A stretch of DNA of 47,604 nt from an uncultured Verrucomicrobia subdivision 3 bacterium (GCA_903884535.1 CAISEZ010000032.1:1-47604), one strand, 5' to 3'. Shown: positions 23,875 to 33,146, counted from the first letter of the stretch. The notes: a model not told the origin generated them from the letters alone. A program made the numbers and translations.

Positions 23875-25044
23875 GTGAATTTTTTCATTCAACGCAGCGA
23901 ACTCCGCGACATTTACGACAAAGTCGTCGCGAACGAACGCATTTCCGAAGCCGACGCGTTGCGGCTGTTTGAGACGAAAGACCTGAACGCCCTCGGCGCC
24001 ATCGCCGACTTCATGCGCCAGCGCAAAGTGGGCAATCGCGCGAGCTATATCGTCAACCGTTACATCAATTACTCCAATTATTGCATCCTTTCCTGCGAGT
24101 TTTGTTCGTTCTCGCGCAAAAAACGCGATGCCGACGGCTTCCAATTTTCCATCGAGGAAATTGTCGCGAAAGCGCGCGAGGCTTCGAAGATCGGCATCAC
24201 CGAGCTGCACATCGTCGGCGGCTTGCATCCGTCGCTGCCGTTCCGTTTTTACACGGACATGCTGAAGGCGCTCAAGGCGCTGGACGCGCGCCTTCAGCTG
24301 AAATGTTTCACGGCGATTGAAATTTTGCACCTGGCCTGGCTGGCCAAAAAATCCGTGGTCGAAACGCTCACCGAATTGAAAGCGGCCGGTCTGGACTCGC
24401 TCACCGGCGGTGGCGCGGAAATTTTCCGCAAGGAAGTCCGTTCGCGCATCGCCAAGGGCAAAGAATCCGCCGAGGAATACCTCGATGTGCATCGCCAATG
24501 GCACAAACTCGGCGGCCGCAGCACCTGCACGATGCTTTACGGCCACGTCGAAACTCTCGCCGACCGCGTGGATCACCTGCGGCAGCTGCGCGCGTTGCAG
24601 GACGAGACACATGGTTTTACGGCGATGATTCCGCTCGCGTATCAGCCGGAGGACAACGACATCCCGGTCGAGCATCCGCCGACGGGGTTTGATTCGCTGC
24701 GCACCATCGCGGTCAGTCGTATCTATCTCGATAATTTTCCGCACATCACCGCATATTGGATCGGCCTCGGCATGAAGCTCGCACAAGTCGCTTTGAGCTA
24801 CGGCGCGGACGACATCCACGGCACGATCATCGAGGAACACATTTTCCACATGGCCGGCGCGACCTCGCCGCAATTGCAGACCGAGGCGGACATGATCAAA
24901 GCCATCCGCGAAACCGGCCTGACGCCAGTGCAGCGGAATACGTTTTACGAACCGATTAAGATTTTGGAAAGCGCGCCTGCCGCCGAAGCCGTCGAAAACA
25001 CCGAGCATTCAAAAGTGTTGGAAGATAATCTGGCAACGGCGTAA
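23875..25044 (+). CDS. mqnE: Aminofutalosine synthase MqnE
   Basis: A 389-aa radical SAM enzyme that builds aminofutalosine from the MqnA product and S-adenosylmethionine in the futalosine route to menaquinone. The radical SAM cluster motif CILSCEFC (Cx3Cx2C) is near residue 68. MqnE and not MqnC is indicated by ELHIVGGLHPSLPF, AGLDSLTGGGAEIF and ATMLYGHVET-like (TCTMLYGHVET) stretches. The start is a GTG with only a weak TAAGG near it; no better Met is available before the conserved region. The mqnA gene follows after a phosphofructokinase gene, all on the plus strand. Confidence 0.9.
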   Translation: MNFFIQRSELRDIYDKVVANERISEADALRLFETKDLNALGAIADFMRQRKVGNRASYIVNRYINYSNYCILSCEFCSFSRKKRDADGFQFSIEEIVAKAREASKIGITELHIVGGLHPSLPFRFYTDMLKALKALDARLQLKCFTAIEILHLAWLAKKSVVETLTELKAAGLDSLTGGGAEIFRKEVRSRIAKGKESAEEYLDVHRQWHKLGGRSTCTMLYGHVETLADRVDHLRQLRALQDETHGFTAMIPLAYQPEDNDIPVEHPPTGFDSLRTIAVSRIYLDNFPHITAYWIGLGMKLAQVALSYGADDIHGTIIEEHIFHMAGATSPQLQTEADMIKAIRETGLTPVQRNTFYEPIKILESAPAAEAVENTEHSKVLEDNLATA

Positions 25045-25127
25045 ATGTCATTTTTTGCCGGCGCAAACGGGGTGTCCGGACTTGACGCCGGTTAAGAAGT
25101 GGCGAATTCTACCGATAAGAAACCAAA

Positions 25128-26204
25128 ATGAAAATCGCCATTGTCACCGGCGGCGGCGACTGTCCCGGCTTGAACGCCGTGATTCGCGCGGTCGCCAAAA
25201 CCGCCGCCAAACGCGGCTGGGAAACGCTCGGCATCATCGGCGGCTACGACGGGCTGTTAAATCCGCCCAATTTCCGCCTGCTGGATTACAAGGCGCTCGA
25301 CGGTTTGCTCGTGCGCGGCGGCACCATTCTCGGCACGGCCAATCGCGGCCAGTTTTCCGCCAAGACCGGCCACGGCGAAACGCGCCAGCTTCCCAAGGAA
25401 TTACTCGATGCCACCAAGCAAGGCATGGAAGCACTGGGTATTTCCGCGTTGGTATCAGTTGGCGGCGACGGCTCGCTGACCATCGCGCAGCAGATGCACG
25501 AGGCCGGCATCCCGATTGTCGGCGTGCCCAAGACGATTGACAACGATCTTGCTGCGACGACCACGACTTTTGGTTTCGATTCCGCCGTGGCCTGCGCGAC
25601 GGACGCGCTGGACCGCCTGCACACGACTGCCGAAAGTCACAACCGCGTGATGGTGTTGGAAGTGATGGGCCGCTATGCCGGCTGGATCGCGCTTTACGCC
25701 GGCTTGGCCGGCGGAGCGGACGTGATTTTGATTCCCGAAATTCCTTTCCATTACGAAACCATTTGCGCCGCCGTCATGGAGCGCGAAAAAAAGGGAAAAC
25801 ATTTCACGCTCATCATCGCGGCCGAAGGCGCGAAACCGGCGGGTGGCGATTTTGTCACCGCCAGCGGCCAGGAGAAAAACCGCGAAGCGCGGCTCGGCGG
25901 CATCGGCGCGGTCGTGGCAGCGGAAGTGGAGCAGCGCACCGGCAAGGAAACCCGCGTGATGGTGCTCGGCCATTTGCAGCGCGGCGGCAGCCCGACTTAC
26001 ATGGACCGCGTGCTCTGCACCTTGTTCGGCGCGAAAGCTGTCGAACTGATCACCGAAGGCCGCTTCGGCCGGATGGTCGCGCACAACGGGAGATTTGTCG
26101 AAAGCGTCCCGCTCGCCGAAGCCACGGGCCGGCTGCGCACCGTGCCGCTGGACGAAGGATTTGTCCACGCCACGCGTTCGCTGGGCATTTGCCTCGGGGA
26201 TTAA
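25128..26204 (+). CDS. 6-phosphofructokinase (ATP- or PPi-dependent)
   Basis: A 358-aa phosphofructokinase that phosphorylates fructose 6-phosphate in glycolysis, or acts reversibly if PPi-dependent. It shows the N-terminal TGGGDCPGLNAVIR and the phosphate-donor loop VGGDGS. PKTIDNDL carries the catalytic Asp, and MGRYAGWIA and LGHLQRGGSPTYMDR bind substrate. The donor loop has the Gly found in ATP enzymes (GGDG), but the residue before TIDND is Lys, as in PPi enzymes and group III PFKs, so the donor cannot be settled by eye. It sits between mqnE and mqnA with an 83-base gap upstream. Confidence 0.92.
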   Translation: MKIAIVTGGGDCPGLNAVIRAVAKTAAKRGWETLGIIGGYDGLLNPPNFRLLDYKALDGLLVRGGTILGTANRGQFSAKTGHGETRQLPKELLDATKQGMEALGISALVSVGGDGSLTIAQQMHEAGIPIVGVPKTIDNDLAATTTTFGFDSAVACATDALDRLHTTAESHNRVMVLEVMGRYAGWIALYAGLAGGADVILIPEIPFHYETICAAVMEREKKGKHFTLIIAAEGAKPAGGDFVTASGQEKNREARLGGIGAVVAAEVEQRTGKETRVMVLGHLQRGGSPTYMDRVLCTLFGAKAVELITEGRFGRMVAHNGRFVESVPLAEATGRLRTVPLDEGFVHATRSLGICLGD

Positions 26205-26254
26205 AATATTTTCGCGACTGGTTTCTCGCGCCAGAGTTTTGTAGGTTTTTGGAA

Positions 26255-27028
26255 TTGGACACTGCGACTGAAAGAAAATCCCGCATCGGCTCGGTGCCTT
26301 ATCTCAACGCCGCGCCGCTCACGCGCGACATCGAGAGCGAACTGATTTTCGCCACGCCCGCCAAACTCGCCGAAATGCTCCGACGCGACGAGCTCGACGC
26401 CGCGCTCGTCAGCGTCACCGAAGTTTTGCTCAATGACCGCTACGACATCCTTGACGGCGTGGCCATCGCGTCGCTCGGCGAAGTGTTCAGCGTTTTTCTC
26501 GCGCACAAAAAACCGCTGGCCGAGGCGACGGAAATTTTCTGCGACACCGCGTCGCTCACCAGCGTGAATCTGTTAAAAGTGCTGCTGGCCGAACGCGGCT
26601 TGAAACCAGAATTCAAGCCGCTGGAAAATTACGCCGCCGCGAGCGCGAAAGATTTTGTGTTGCTCATCGGCGACCGCGCGATTGAATTCCAACTTGCACC
26701 GCACGAGCATGAAATTTTCGACCTCGGCGCCGCCTGGCTGGAACTGACGAATTTGCCCTTTGTTTATGCGGTCTGGGCGCTACGTCGCGGCGTGGAGAAT
26801 CGCGAATTGCGCGCCGAACTGCGCAGCGCGAAGCGTTTCGGGATGGAGTCGCTCGACCAGATCATCGAGACGCGTGAGGAGTTTGATGAGGCTTTTCGCC
26901 GCGATTATTTCGAGTGGCACATCCACTACCATTTGGCCGAGGACGAAAAGCGTGCCATTACCAAATTCTGCGATCTGCTGCGAAAACACAACCTCGGCCC
27001 GGTGTTCGAGCCGAAGTTCGTGAAATGA
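26255..27028 (+). CDS. mqnA: Chorismate dehydratase MqnA
   Basis: A 257-aa periplasmic-binding-fold enzyme that dehydrates chorismate to 3-enolpyruvylbenzoate, the first step of the futalosine pathway. The opening RIGSVPYLNAAPL is characteristic, and DAALVSVTEVLLNDRYDILDGVAIAS continues the family pattern. The start is uncertain: two in-frame TTG codons at 26249 and 26255 precede the conserved block. I prefer 26255 because a GTAGG lies at suitable distance. With mqnE upstream it shows the organism makes menaquinone by the futalosine and not the Men route; mqnB, mqnC and mqnD are not in the window. Confidence 0.9.
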   Translation: MDTATERKSRIGSVPYLNAAPLTRDIESELIFATPAKLAEMLRRDELDAALVSVTEVLLNDRYDILDGVAIASLGEVFSVFLAHKKPLAEATEIFCDTASLTSVNLLKVLLAERGLKPEFKPLENYAAASAKDFVLLIGDRAIEFQLAPHEHEIFDLGAAWLELTNLPFVYAVWALRRGVENRELRAELRSAKRFGMESLDQIIETREEFDEAFRRDYFEWHIHYHLAEDEKRAITKFCDLLRKHNLGPVFEPKFVK

Positions 27029-27037
27029 TTTCCGCGG

Positions 27038-28420
27038 TTACACGCCGATCTGTTTCTGGATCGCGCCGCAGATTTTCTTGGACCACGCGGCCAGCGCTTT
27101 TGCGTCGCGGCCTTCCACCAGCAGGCGCACCTTGGGTTCCGTGCCGGAATAGCGTAGCAGCAGCCGTCCGCCTTGCGCCTGCAATTCCTTTTCCGCAGTG
27201 GCCACCAACTTGTTGAGACCGTCGAGCTGCTCGAACGGTTTTTTCTCGCGCACTTTCACATTGGTGACAAGCTGCGGAAAACGCGTCCAGCATTGGGCGA
27301 GCTGCGACAGCGGCGCCTGCTTCGCTTTCATGATCCGTAAGATTTGTAGCGCAGCCACCAGGCCGTCGCCGGTGCTGGCATAGTCGCGAAAAATCAGGTG
27401 CCCGCTCTGCTCGCCGCCGAAGTTGAAGCCTTCGCGCAGCATTTCATCAATCACGTTTTTGTCGCCCACAGGCGTGCGCAGCATTTTGCCGCCGGCTTTT
27501 TTGATGGCCGCTTCGAGGCCGGCATTGCTCATCACCGTGCTGACCAACGTTTTTTTTACGAGCGTTTTTTCGGCAAGCATTTCCAACGTGGCGATGGCCA
27601 TGATGTCGTCGCCGTCAATCAAATTGCCTTTTTCGTCGCACAACAAAACGCGGTCGGCGTCGCCGTCGTGCGCGATGCCGATGTGCGCGCCGCACTCAAC
27701 GACTTTCTGACACATCGCTTCGGGATGCATGGAACCGCAGCTTTCATTGATGTTTTTGCCGTCGGGATGGTTGTTGAAAACGACCACCTCGGCACCCAAT
27801 TCGCGCAAGACGCTGGGCGTGGATTTGTAAGCGGCACCGTTGCCGCAGTCCAAAACGATCTTCATGCCTTCGAGCGTCAGTCCTTTCGGAAAAGAGGATT
27901 TGGCAAATTCAATGTAGCGGCCGAGCGCGTCGTCCACGCGGACGGCCCGGCCGATCTGTTCCGAGCTGGGGCGGACGTTTTCTATCTCGCCGGTGAATAC
28001 CAGATTCTCAATCGCACCTTCGATTTTGTCATCGAGCTTGTAACCGTCGGCGCGGAAAAATTTGATGCCGTTGTCGGTGTAAGGATTGTGTGACGCGGTG
28101 ATGACGATGCCGGCGTCCGCGCGCAAACTGCGGGTGACGTAGGCCACGCCCGGCGTCGGTAGCGGCCCGATGAACAACACGTCCACGCCCATCGAAAGAA
28201 TGCCGGAGCTGATGGCGTTTTCGAGCATGTAGCCGGAGAGCCGTGTGTCTTTGCCGATGACGATTTTGTGTTTGCCTCGGCCGCGCGACTGGCGTTCGAG
28301 ATTTTTGAAAACGTGGGCGGCGGCGCGGCCGAGTTTCAGCGCGGTTTCCGCCGTGACCGGTTCAACATTGGCCGTGCCGCGCACGCCGTCGGTGCCGAAG
28401 ATTTTTTTGAGTGAACTCAT
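27038..28420 (-). CDS. glmM: Phosphoglucosamine mutase GlmM
   Basis: A 460-aa enzyme that turns glucosamine 6-phosphate into glucosamine 1-phosphate for UDP-GlcNAc, hence peptidoglycan and lipid A. The phosphoserine loop TASHNP has Ser109, the metal loop is DGDADR, the sugar loop includes GEQSGH, and the phosphate-binding loop is RYSGTEPKVR. The N-terminal FGTDGVRG is intact. It is last in the folP-cdaA-cdaR-glmM run, 12 bases after cdaR. CdaR and GlmM both regulate the diadenylate cyclase CdaA in Firmicutes, so the arrangement suggests the same control here. Confidence 0.96.
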   Translation of the reverse strand: MSSLKKIFGTDGVRGTANVEPVTAETALKLGRAAAHVFKNLERQSRGRGKHKIVIGKDTRLSGYMLENAISSGILSMGVDVLFIGPLPTPGVAYVTRSLRADAGIVITASHNPYTDNGIKFFRADGYKLDDKIEGAIENLVFTGEIENVRPSSEQIGRAVRVDDALGRYIEFAKSSFPKGLTLEGMKIVLDCGNGAAYKSTPSVLRELGAEVVVFNNHPDGKNINESCGSMHPEAMCQKVVECGAHIGIAHDGDADRVLLCDEKGNLIDGDDIMAIATLEMLAEKTLVKKTLVSTVMSNAGLEAAIKKAGGKMLRTPVGDKNVIDEMLREGFNFGGEQSGHLIFRDYASTGDGLVAALQILRIMKAKQAPLSQLAQCWTRFPQLVTNVKVREKKPFEQLDGLNKLVATAEKELQAQGGRLLLRYSGTEPKVRLLVEGRDAKALAAWSKKICGAIQKQIGV

Positions 28421-28432
28421 GAAATTAAAAAG

Positions 28433-28837
28433 TTAATGTGTTGGCGGCAGGATGACGCCGATTTCGCGCGGCTCCACGCTGATGAGCGTGACGCCGGGCG
28501 GCGTGGCCACATCCACGCGGCGGCGGGAATCTTTGCCGGCCTCGAGGTCGGCCGTCACATCCACGGTGGCGTGAATCTGATTAGCCTGCAGCACGGCGAT
28601 CACTTCCGGCGTGCCGCTGACGGTGACTTTCACCGTGGTCCGGATCAGCCGATAATCGCGCACATCGCCGTGTGCGGAGACAATTTCCACCGGCAGGTTG
28701 TCGTAAGTTGCCGCACCGTCTGTGGCGGCGGCTTTCGGTTCCTCAATGATTTTGTGGACGGTCAGCCAGATGGCCACCGCCAGCAACAGCGAGAACGCCT
28801 TCCAGCCCCAGTCTTTGATGAAGAATTCGCGCAGCAT
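28433..28837 (-). CDS. cdaR: CdaR-like protein with one YbbR domain
   Basis: A 134-aa protein with one N-terminal membrane helix (about 10-28: WGWKAFSLLLAVAIWLTVH) and a single YbbR domain on the outer side (LPVEIV ... VKVTVSGTPEVIAVLQANQIHATVDVT). Firmicute CdaR has several YbbR domains, so this is a short form. It lies 6 bases after cdaA and 12 bases before glmM. It is expected to bind and tune the membrane-bound CdaA cyclase. Confidence 0.85.
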   Translation of the reverse strand: MLREFFIKDWGWKAFSLLLAVAIWLTVHKIIEEPKAAATDGAATYDNLPVEIVSAHGDVRDYRLIRTTVKVTVSGTPEVIAVLQANQIHATVDVTADLEAGKDSRRRVDVATPPGVTLISVEPREIGVILPPTH

Positions 28838-28843
28838 GGGAAA

Positions 28844-29713
28844 TTATTTGTGCGCCGGTTTCGCGGCCGGGCGTGGTTCGCGCTTGGTGATGACCGCCGG
28901 GCCGGTGGCTTGGTGATGTTCGCCGAATTTGGAACGCAGCCAGTGGAAAAAATTATTCGGGCGTGCCGGCCGCAAAATCACCAGCGTCAGGAACGCGCGC
29001 AATTCCTCCAGCGTCACGCCGCGCGTCAACTGGCCCTTGTAGGCGTGCGAAATCATGCCGCTCTCCTCGGACACAACCACGATGACCGCGTCGGTCTCCT
29101 CGCTCAAGCCGATGGCGGCGCGATGCCGTGTGCCAAGCGACTTGTTCAAATCCGTCCGCTGCGTCAGCGGAAAAATACACGCGGCGTAGGCGATGCGGTC
29201 ACCCTTGATGATCACGCCGCCGTCGTGAATCGCGTTGTTTGGAAAAAAAATCGCCTCCAGCATTTCCGCTGTCACGTCGCAATCCACCTTGATGCCAGCC
29301 TCGACCGCTTCCTGCAACTGGATGGATTGTTCGATGGCGATGAGCGCGCCGATTTTTACATCCGCCAGCCGCTCGCAGGTTTGAATAATGATTTCAATGC
29401 TTTCGCGCTGTTCGCTCGTGCTGGCGAAAAGCGGGAGATTGCCGAGTTCACCCAGCATCCGGCGCAGCTCCGGCTGAAAAATCACCACCGCGCCAATCGC
29501 GATGAACACCGACGCGCTGCCGAGCATCCACCGCAGCACCTTCAAATCCAGAATTGTCGTCACCAGCGCCAGCGCCAGCAGCACCACGACAAACCCGATG
29601 ACCACCGGCCAGCCGCGCGTGCCGCGCACGAACTTGAAAACGAAATAGATCAGCACCGCGAGGATTAAAATCTCCACCGCGGGTCGCCAGCCGTTTTCGA
29701 GGTCAGTCCACAT
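28844..29713 (-). CDS. cdaA: Diadenylate cyclase CdaA
   Basis: A 289-aa membrane-bound enzyme that joins two ATP into cyclic di-AMP. Three N-terminal membrane helices cover about residues 12-80, and the DisA_N catalytic domain follows from about 100. The two active-site motifs are visible as HDGGVII (DGG at 164-166, where most CdaA enzymes have DGA) and GTRHRAAIG (RHR at 196-198). The C-terminal 30 residues are Pro/Lys/Ala-rich and not conserved. It overlaps folP by 11 bases and is followed by cdaR and glmM. This is the only second-messenger synthase seen in the window. Confidence 0.92.
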   Translation of the reverse strand: MWTDLENGWRPAVEILILAVLIYFVFKFVRGTRGWPVVIGFVVVLLALALVTTILDLKVLRWMLGSASVFIAIGAVVIFQPELRRMLGELGNLPLFASTSEQRESIEIIIQTCERLADVKIGALIAIEQSIQLQEAVEAGIKVDCDVTAEMLEAIFFPNNAIHDGGVIIKGDRIAYAACIFPLTQRTDLNKSLGTRHRAAIGLSEETDAVIVVVSEESGMISHAYKGQLTRGVTLEELRAFLTLVILRPARPNNFFHWLRSKFGEHHQATGPAVITKREPRPAAKPAHK

Positions 29714-30542
29714 TTTTCAGAATTGCTTCCGTCGTCCGCACCGCCTGCACCGTGGCCGCCACGTCGTGCGTGCGGATGATCTGGACGCCGGATGCCACTG
29801 CCAGAGTCGCGCAAGCGAGCGCTGCGGGCAACCGATTTTCCACCGGGTCGCCGGATATTTTTCCAAGGAACGACTTCCGCGAGACGCCGAGCAGCACCGG
29901 CCGTGACAAATTTGTAAAATTCCGCAGGCCGGCGAGCAACGATAAATTATGTTCCGGCGTTTTGCCAAAGCCGATACCGGGATCAAAAAAAATCTGGTCG
30001 GCGCTCACGCCAGCCGCCACCATTTTTTCCAGTCGTTCCAAAAAAAACTCGCGGACTTCGCGGACCACATCCTGGTAAACGGGATTTTTTTGCATCGTCG
30101 CCGGCGAACCTTGGGCGTGCATGCAAACGTAGCCCGCGCCAAATTCCGCGACGATTTTCCACATCGCGTCGTCGGTGCGATTGGCCGCGACATCATTGAC
30201 GATGCTCGCACCCGCCTGCAAGGCTGCCAGCGCGACGGCCGGCTTCATCGTATCAATTGATAGCGCGACTTTGGTTTTGCCTGCCAGTTTTACAATGACC
30301 GGAATGACGCGGCGTAATTCTTCCGTTTCACTGACCGGTGTGGCATTGGGCCGGGTGGATTCGCCGCCAATGTCCAGGATTTCCGCGCCCTGCGCCACCA
30401 GTTCCAGCGCATGCGCCACGGCAGCCTCCGCGTCCAGAAATTTGCCGCCGTCGGAAAACGAATCCGGCGTGACGTTGACGATGCCCATCACGATGGCCGG
30501 CCGCGGGAAGCGAAATTCAAATTGGCGGGCGCGGAAAAGCAT
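29703..30542 (-). CDS. folP: Dihydropteroate synthase FolP
   Basis: A 279-aa TIM-barrel enzyme joining p-aminobenzoate to the pterin diphosphate in folate synthesis; it is the sulfonamide target. Motifs are NVTPDSFSDGG (23-33), DIGGESTRP (57-65), the SIDTMKP strand, DPGIGFGKTPEHN, the GVSRKSFLG loop and the terminal RTHDV. It opens the folP-cdaA-cdaR-glmM run. A folP-glmM link is known in enterobacteria and cdaA-cdaR-glmM in Firmicutes; here the two are combined. A palindromic repeat lies just upstream of the start, at 30551-30620. Confidence 0.96.
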   Translation of the reverse strand: MLFRARQFEFRFPRPAIVMGIVNVTPDSFSDGGKFLDAEAAVAHALELVAQGAEILDIGGESTRPNATPVSETEELRRVIPVIVKLAGKTKVALSIDTMKPAVALAALQAGASIVNDVAANRTDDAMWKIVAEFGAGYVCMHAQGSPATMQKNPVYQDVVREVREFFLERLEKMVAAGVSADQIFFDPGIGFGKTPEHNLSLLAGLRNFTNLSRPVLLGVSRKSFLGKISGDPVENRLPAALACATLAVASGVQIIRTHDVAATVQAVRTTEAILKNVD

Positions 30543-30550
30543 TTTGTTCT

Positions 30551-30620
30551 GTGGCCGCGGACGTGAGTCCGCTCATTGCCCGGGCGATTCAAATTTGAGC
30601 CGGATCATGCCGGCGGCCAT
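30551..30620. repeat. REPIN-like palindromic element, family A, copy 3 (degenerate arm)
   Basis: The left arm has foot GTGG and stem GCGGAC, loop GTGA, stem GTCCGC. The facing right arm reads on the minus strand as foot-like ATGG and stem GCCGG, a widened loop, then CCGGC, with one mispaired position, so it has partly decayed. It fills nearly the whole gap between the UDP-glucuronate decarboxylase stop and the folP start. Confidence 0.75.
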
Positions 30621-30621
30621 C

Positions 30622-31578
30622 TCAAACCTTGGTTCGGAAATACGCAATCGTGTCCGTCAGCCCTTTGTAAAGCGGCACGACCGGCGACCATTTCAGGATT
30701 TTTTTGGCCTTGGTGATGTCGGGCTTGCGCTGTTTGGGATCGTCCTGCGGCAGCGGCTTGAAAATAATTTTGCTCTTGGAGCCGGTGGCGGTGATGATCT
30801 GCTCGGCGAATTGCAGCATGGTCATTTCCGTCGGATTGCCGATGTTCACCGGCATGTCGTAATCGCTCATCATCAGCCGGTAAATGCCTTCGATCAGATC
30901 CGAGACGTAGCAAAAGCTACGCGTCTGCGTGCCCTTGCCGAAAACGGTGACCGACTTGTTTTTGATCGCCTGGCTGACGAATGCCGGCACGACGCGGCCG
31001 TCGTTGATGCGCATCCGCGGACCGTAGGTATTGAAGATGCGGACGATGCGCGTCTCGACTTTGTGCTCGCGGTGGTAGGCCATGGTCATCGCCTCGGCGA
31101 AGCGTTTGGCCTCGTCGTAGCAACCGCGCGGGCCAATGGTGTTGACGTTGCCCCAGTATTCTTCCGGCTGCGGATGGATGAGCGGATCGCCGTAGATTTC
31201 AGAAGTGGAAGCGATGAGGAAGCGGGCGTTTTTTTCCTTGGCGAGACCAAGCGCCTTGTGCGTGCCGAGCGAGCCGACCTTCAAGGTTTGGATCGGCAGT
31301 TCCAAATAATCAATCGGGCTGGCGGGCGACGCGAAGTGCCAGACAAAATCCACCGGGCCTTCGAGAAAAATAAATTCGGTGACGTCCTGCTGGATGAATT
31401 TGAAATTCGGATTGCCGCCGAGGTGCGCGATGTTGTCCACGCTGCCGGTGACGAAGTTGTCAATGCCGATGACCTTGTGGCCGCGCGACAACAGCAGGTC
31501 GGTCAAATGCGAGCCAAGAAAACCGGCGGCACCGGTGACGACGGACGTGGGAGTTTTGGATTTAAGTTTGGCAGCCAT
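30622..31578 (-). CDS. UDP-glucuronate decarboxylase / NAD-dependent sugar epimerase
   Basis: A 318-aa short-chain dehydrogenase-fold enzyme, most likely converting UDP-glucuronate to UDP-xylose for the polysaccharide locus. It has the NAD-binding GAAGFLGSH (16-24), the catalytic YDEAK with the upstream [10 protein letters not shown], and the UXS-type stretch [21 protein letters not shown]. Length fits a stand-alone UXS. It is the last sugar gene of the minus arm, 78 bases after the wbaP-like gene. A UDP-glucose 4-epimerase is the main alternative, but the [10 protein letters not shown] and RINDGRVVP pattern favours the decarboxylase. Confidence 0.88.
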   Translation of the reverse strand: MAAKLKSKTPTSVVTGAAGFLGSHLTDLLLSRGHKVIGIDNFVTGSVDNIAHLGGNPNFKFIQQDVTEFIFLEGPVDFVWHFASPASPIDYLELPIQTLKVGSLGTHKALGLAKEKNARFLIASTSEIYGDPLIHPQPEEYWGNVNTIGPRGCYDEAKRFAEAMTMAYHREHKVETRIVRIFNTYGPRMRINDGRVVPAFVSQAIKNKSVTVFGKGTQTRSFCYVSDLIEGIYRLMMSDYDMPVNIGNPTEMTMLQFAEQIITATGSKSKIIFKPLPQDDPKQRKPDITKAKKILKWSPVVPLYKGLTDTIAYFRTKV

Positions 31579-31656
31579 AATTCAAATTAAGTCCGGCATT
31601 TTGGGCTTTCAGAGACAAGTGTCAATCGCAAGTTCCGGCCCGGCGCAAATAGCCGC

Positions 31657-33093
31657 TCACTTCGCACCGGCAGCGGAAAACACGGCCGGAATGGTGCGCA
31701 GCAGAATCAGCAGATCCAGCCAGATGGACCAGTTGTCAATGTATTCCAAATCGAGCCGGACCCATTCCTTGAAATCGGAAATCTCGTTGCGGCCGCTGAC
31801 TTGCCAGAGACAGGTGAGGCCGGGTTTGACGCTCAACCGGCGGCGGTGCGCAAGATCGGAGAAGCGCTTGACCTCGTCCACCGGCAGCGGGCGCGGGCCG
31901 ACGAGGCTCATTTCGCCGCGCAGGACGTTGAACAACTGCGGCAGTTCGTCGAGGCTGAATTTGCGGAGAAATTTTCCGGCGGGCGTGACGCGCGGGTCGT
32001 TGGTGACCTTGAACACCGGGCCGGTCATTTCGTTCATCGCGGCCAGTTCATGTTTGAACTGCTCGGCATTGGTGGTCATCGTGCGGAACTTGAAAATGGT
32101 GAACGGCGCGCCGTTCAGGCCGGAACGCTGCTGCCGGAACACGGCCGGTCCGGGCGAGGTCAGCTTGATCCACAGCGCGATTAAACCCATGGGAATGGCG
32201 GTGACCACGATGAGCGCCAGCGCGCCAAAAAAATCCAGCGCCAGCTTGGCGAGCATTTGCCACGAAGCTTCCGGCGTGCTGCGGAACACCAGCAGCGGAT
32301 TGCCGAACATCTCATCGAAACTGGCGTGCGCAATCTGCGTCGCAAAAAAATCCGCCACCAGCCACGCCTCGACGCCCTCGAGTTCGCACAGTTGGATGAC
32401 GCTTTCCACACGGTCGAGCTGGGTGTGCTTGGCGCTGACGAAGACGCCGCTGACGGAATGTTCGTGCAGCAGTTCGACGAGCTGCGACACCGGCGCACGC
32501 ACCAGGTCAAATTCCGCCGCGACCGCCATGGTGTCTGCGGCGTGAGTTTGAATGATCTGGCGGAGCCGGGCGATTTCACCGGGCGTGCCGGCGAGGACGA
32601 CGCGGCGTTTGTATTGCTCCCGGGCGAGTCGGCTGCGCATCATTATGCGCAGCACTTCCTCTTTGAGCCAAACCGTGCCAAAACTGATGCACCCGAAAAT
32701 GATCATCACGCCGCGTGGGGCGTTGGGCGCTTCGCGATAGATGAACACCAGCAGCACTAGGCCGACGGTCACGATGACCGAGCTTTTGAGCAGCGGCCAC
32801 AACATGCCCAGGCGCGAACCGGTGAGCGGACGGTTGTAAAACCCCTGGGATTCCAGCACCAGCGGCGCGGCGGGCACCAGCGCGAAGTAAAGCCACACGA
32901 TGTGGTCGAACGCGTCCACCGGAATCGGGTCCAGCCGGAAGAACGGAAACCAACCGCCCAGGTTAACCGTGATCCACTCCACAAACGCCGGATTGCCGCG
33001 CAGGGCGAAGGCCAGCCAGAAGCTCAAGGCAAACAGTCCGGCATCGCCCAGTTGATGCACCTGGGTTCGAATGTGGCGGTCGCGTTGCAGCAT
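31657..33093 (-). CDS. Polyprenyl-phosphate sugar-1-phosphate transferase (WbaP-like)
   Basis: A 478-aa membrane enzyme that starts a repeat unit by moving a sugar 1-phosphate from a UDP-sugar to undecaprenyl phosphate. About four N-terminal membrane helices and a CoA-binding-like middle domain (RRVVLAGTPGEIARL near 165) precede a final membrane-associated segment. The catalytic C-terminal domain follows, with FRQQRSGLNGAPFTIFKFRTM, LRKFSLDELPQLFNVLRGEMS, LVGPRPLP and KPGLTCLWQVSGRN. It is the only initiating transferase in the window. It lies in a minus-strand run after wecG-like, exosortase and epsI genes. Confidence 0.93.
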   Translation of the reverse strand: MLQRDRHIRTQVHQLGDAGLFALSFWLAFALRGNPAFVEWITVNLGGWFPFFRLDPIPVDAFDHIVWLYFALVPAAPLVLESQGFYNRPLTGSRLGMLWPLLKSSVIVTVGLVLLVFIYREAPNAPRGVMIIFGCISFGTVWLKEEVLRIMMRSRLAREQYKRRVVLAGTPGEIARLRQIIQTHAADTMAVAAEFDLVRAPVSQLVELLHEHSVSGVFVSAKHTQLDRVESVIQLCELEGVEAWLVADFFATQIAHASFDEMFGNPLLVFRSTPEASWQMLAKLALDFFGALALIVVTAIPMGLIALWIKLTSPGPAVFRQQRSGLNGAPFTIFKFRTMTTNAEQFKHELAAMNEMTGPVFKVTNDPRVTPAGKFLRKFSLDELPQLFNVLRGEMSLVGPRPLPVDEVKRFSDLAHRRRLSVKPGLTCLWQVSGRNEISDFKEWVRLDLEYIDNWSIWLDLLILLRTIPAVFSAAGAK

Positions 33094-33146
33094 GATGGTC
33101 TACAGACTTAATTGTTTTCAAAAAAACACCAGTCGCGCAAATCAAT

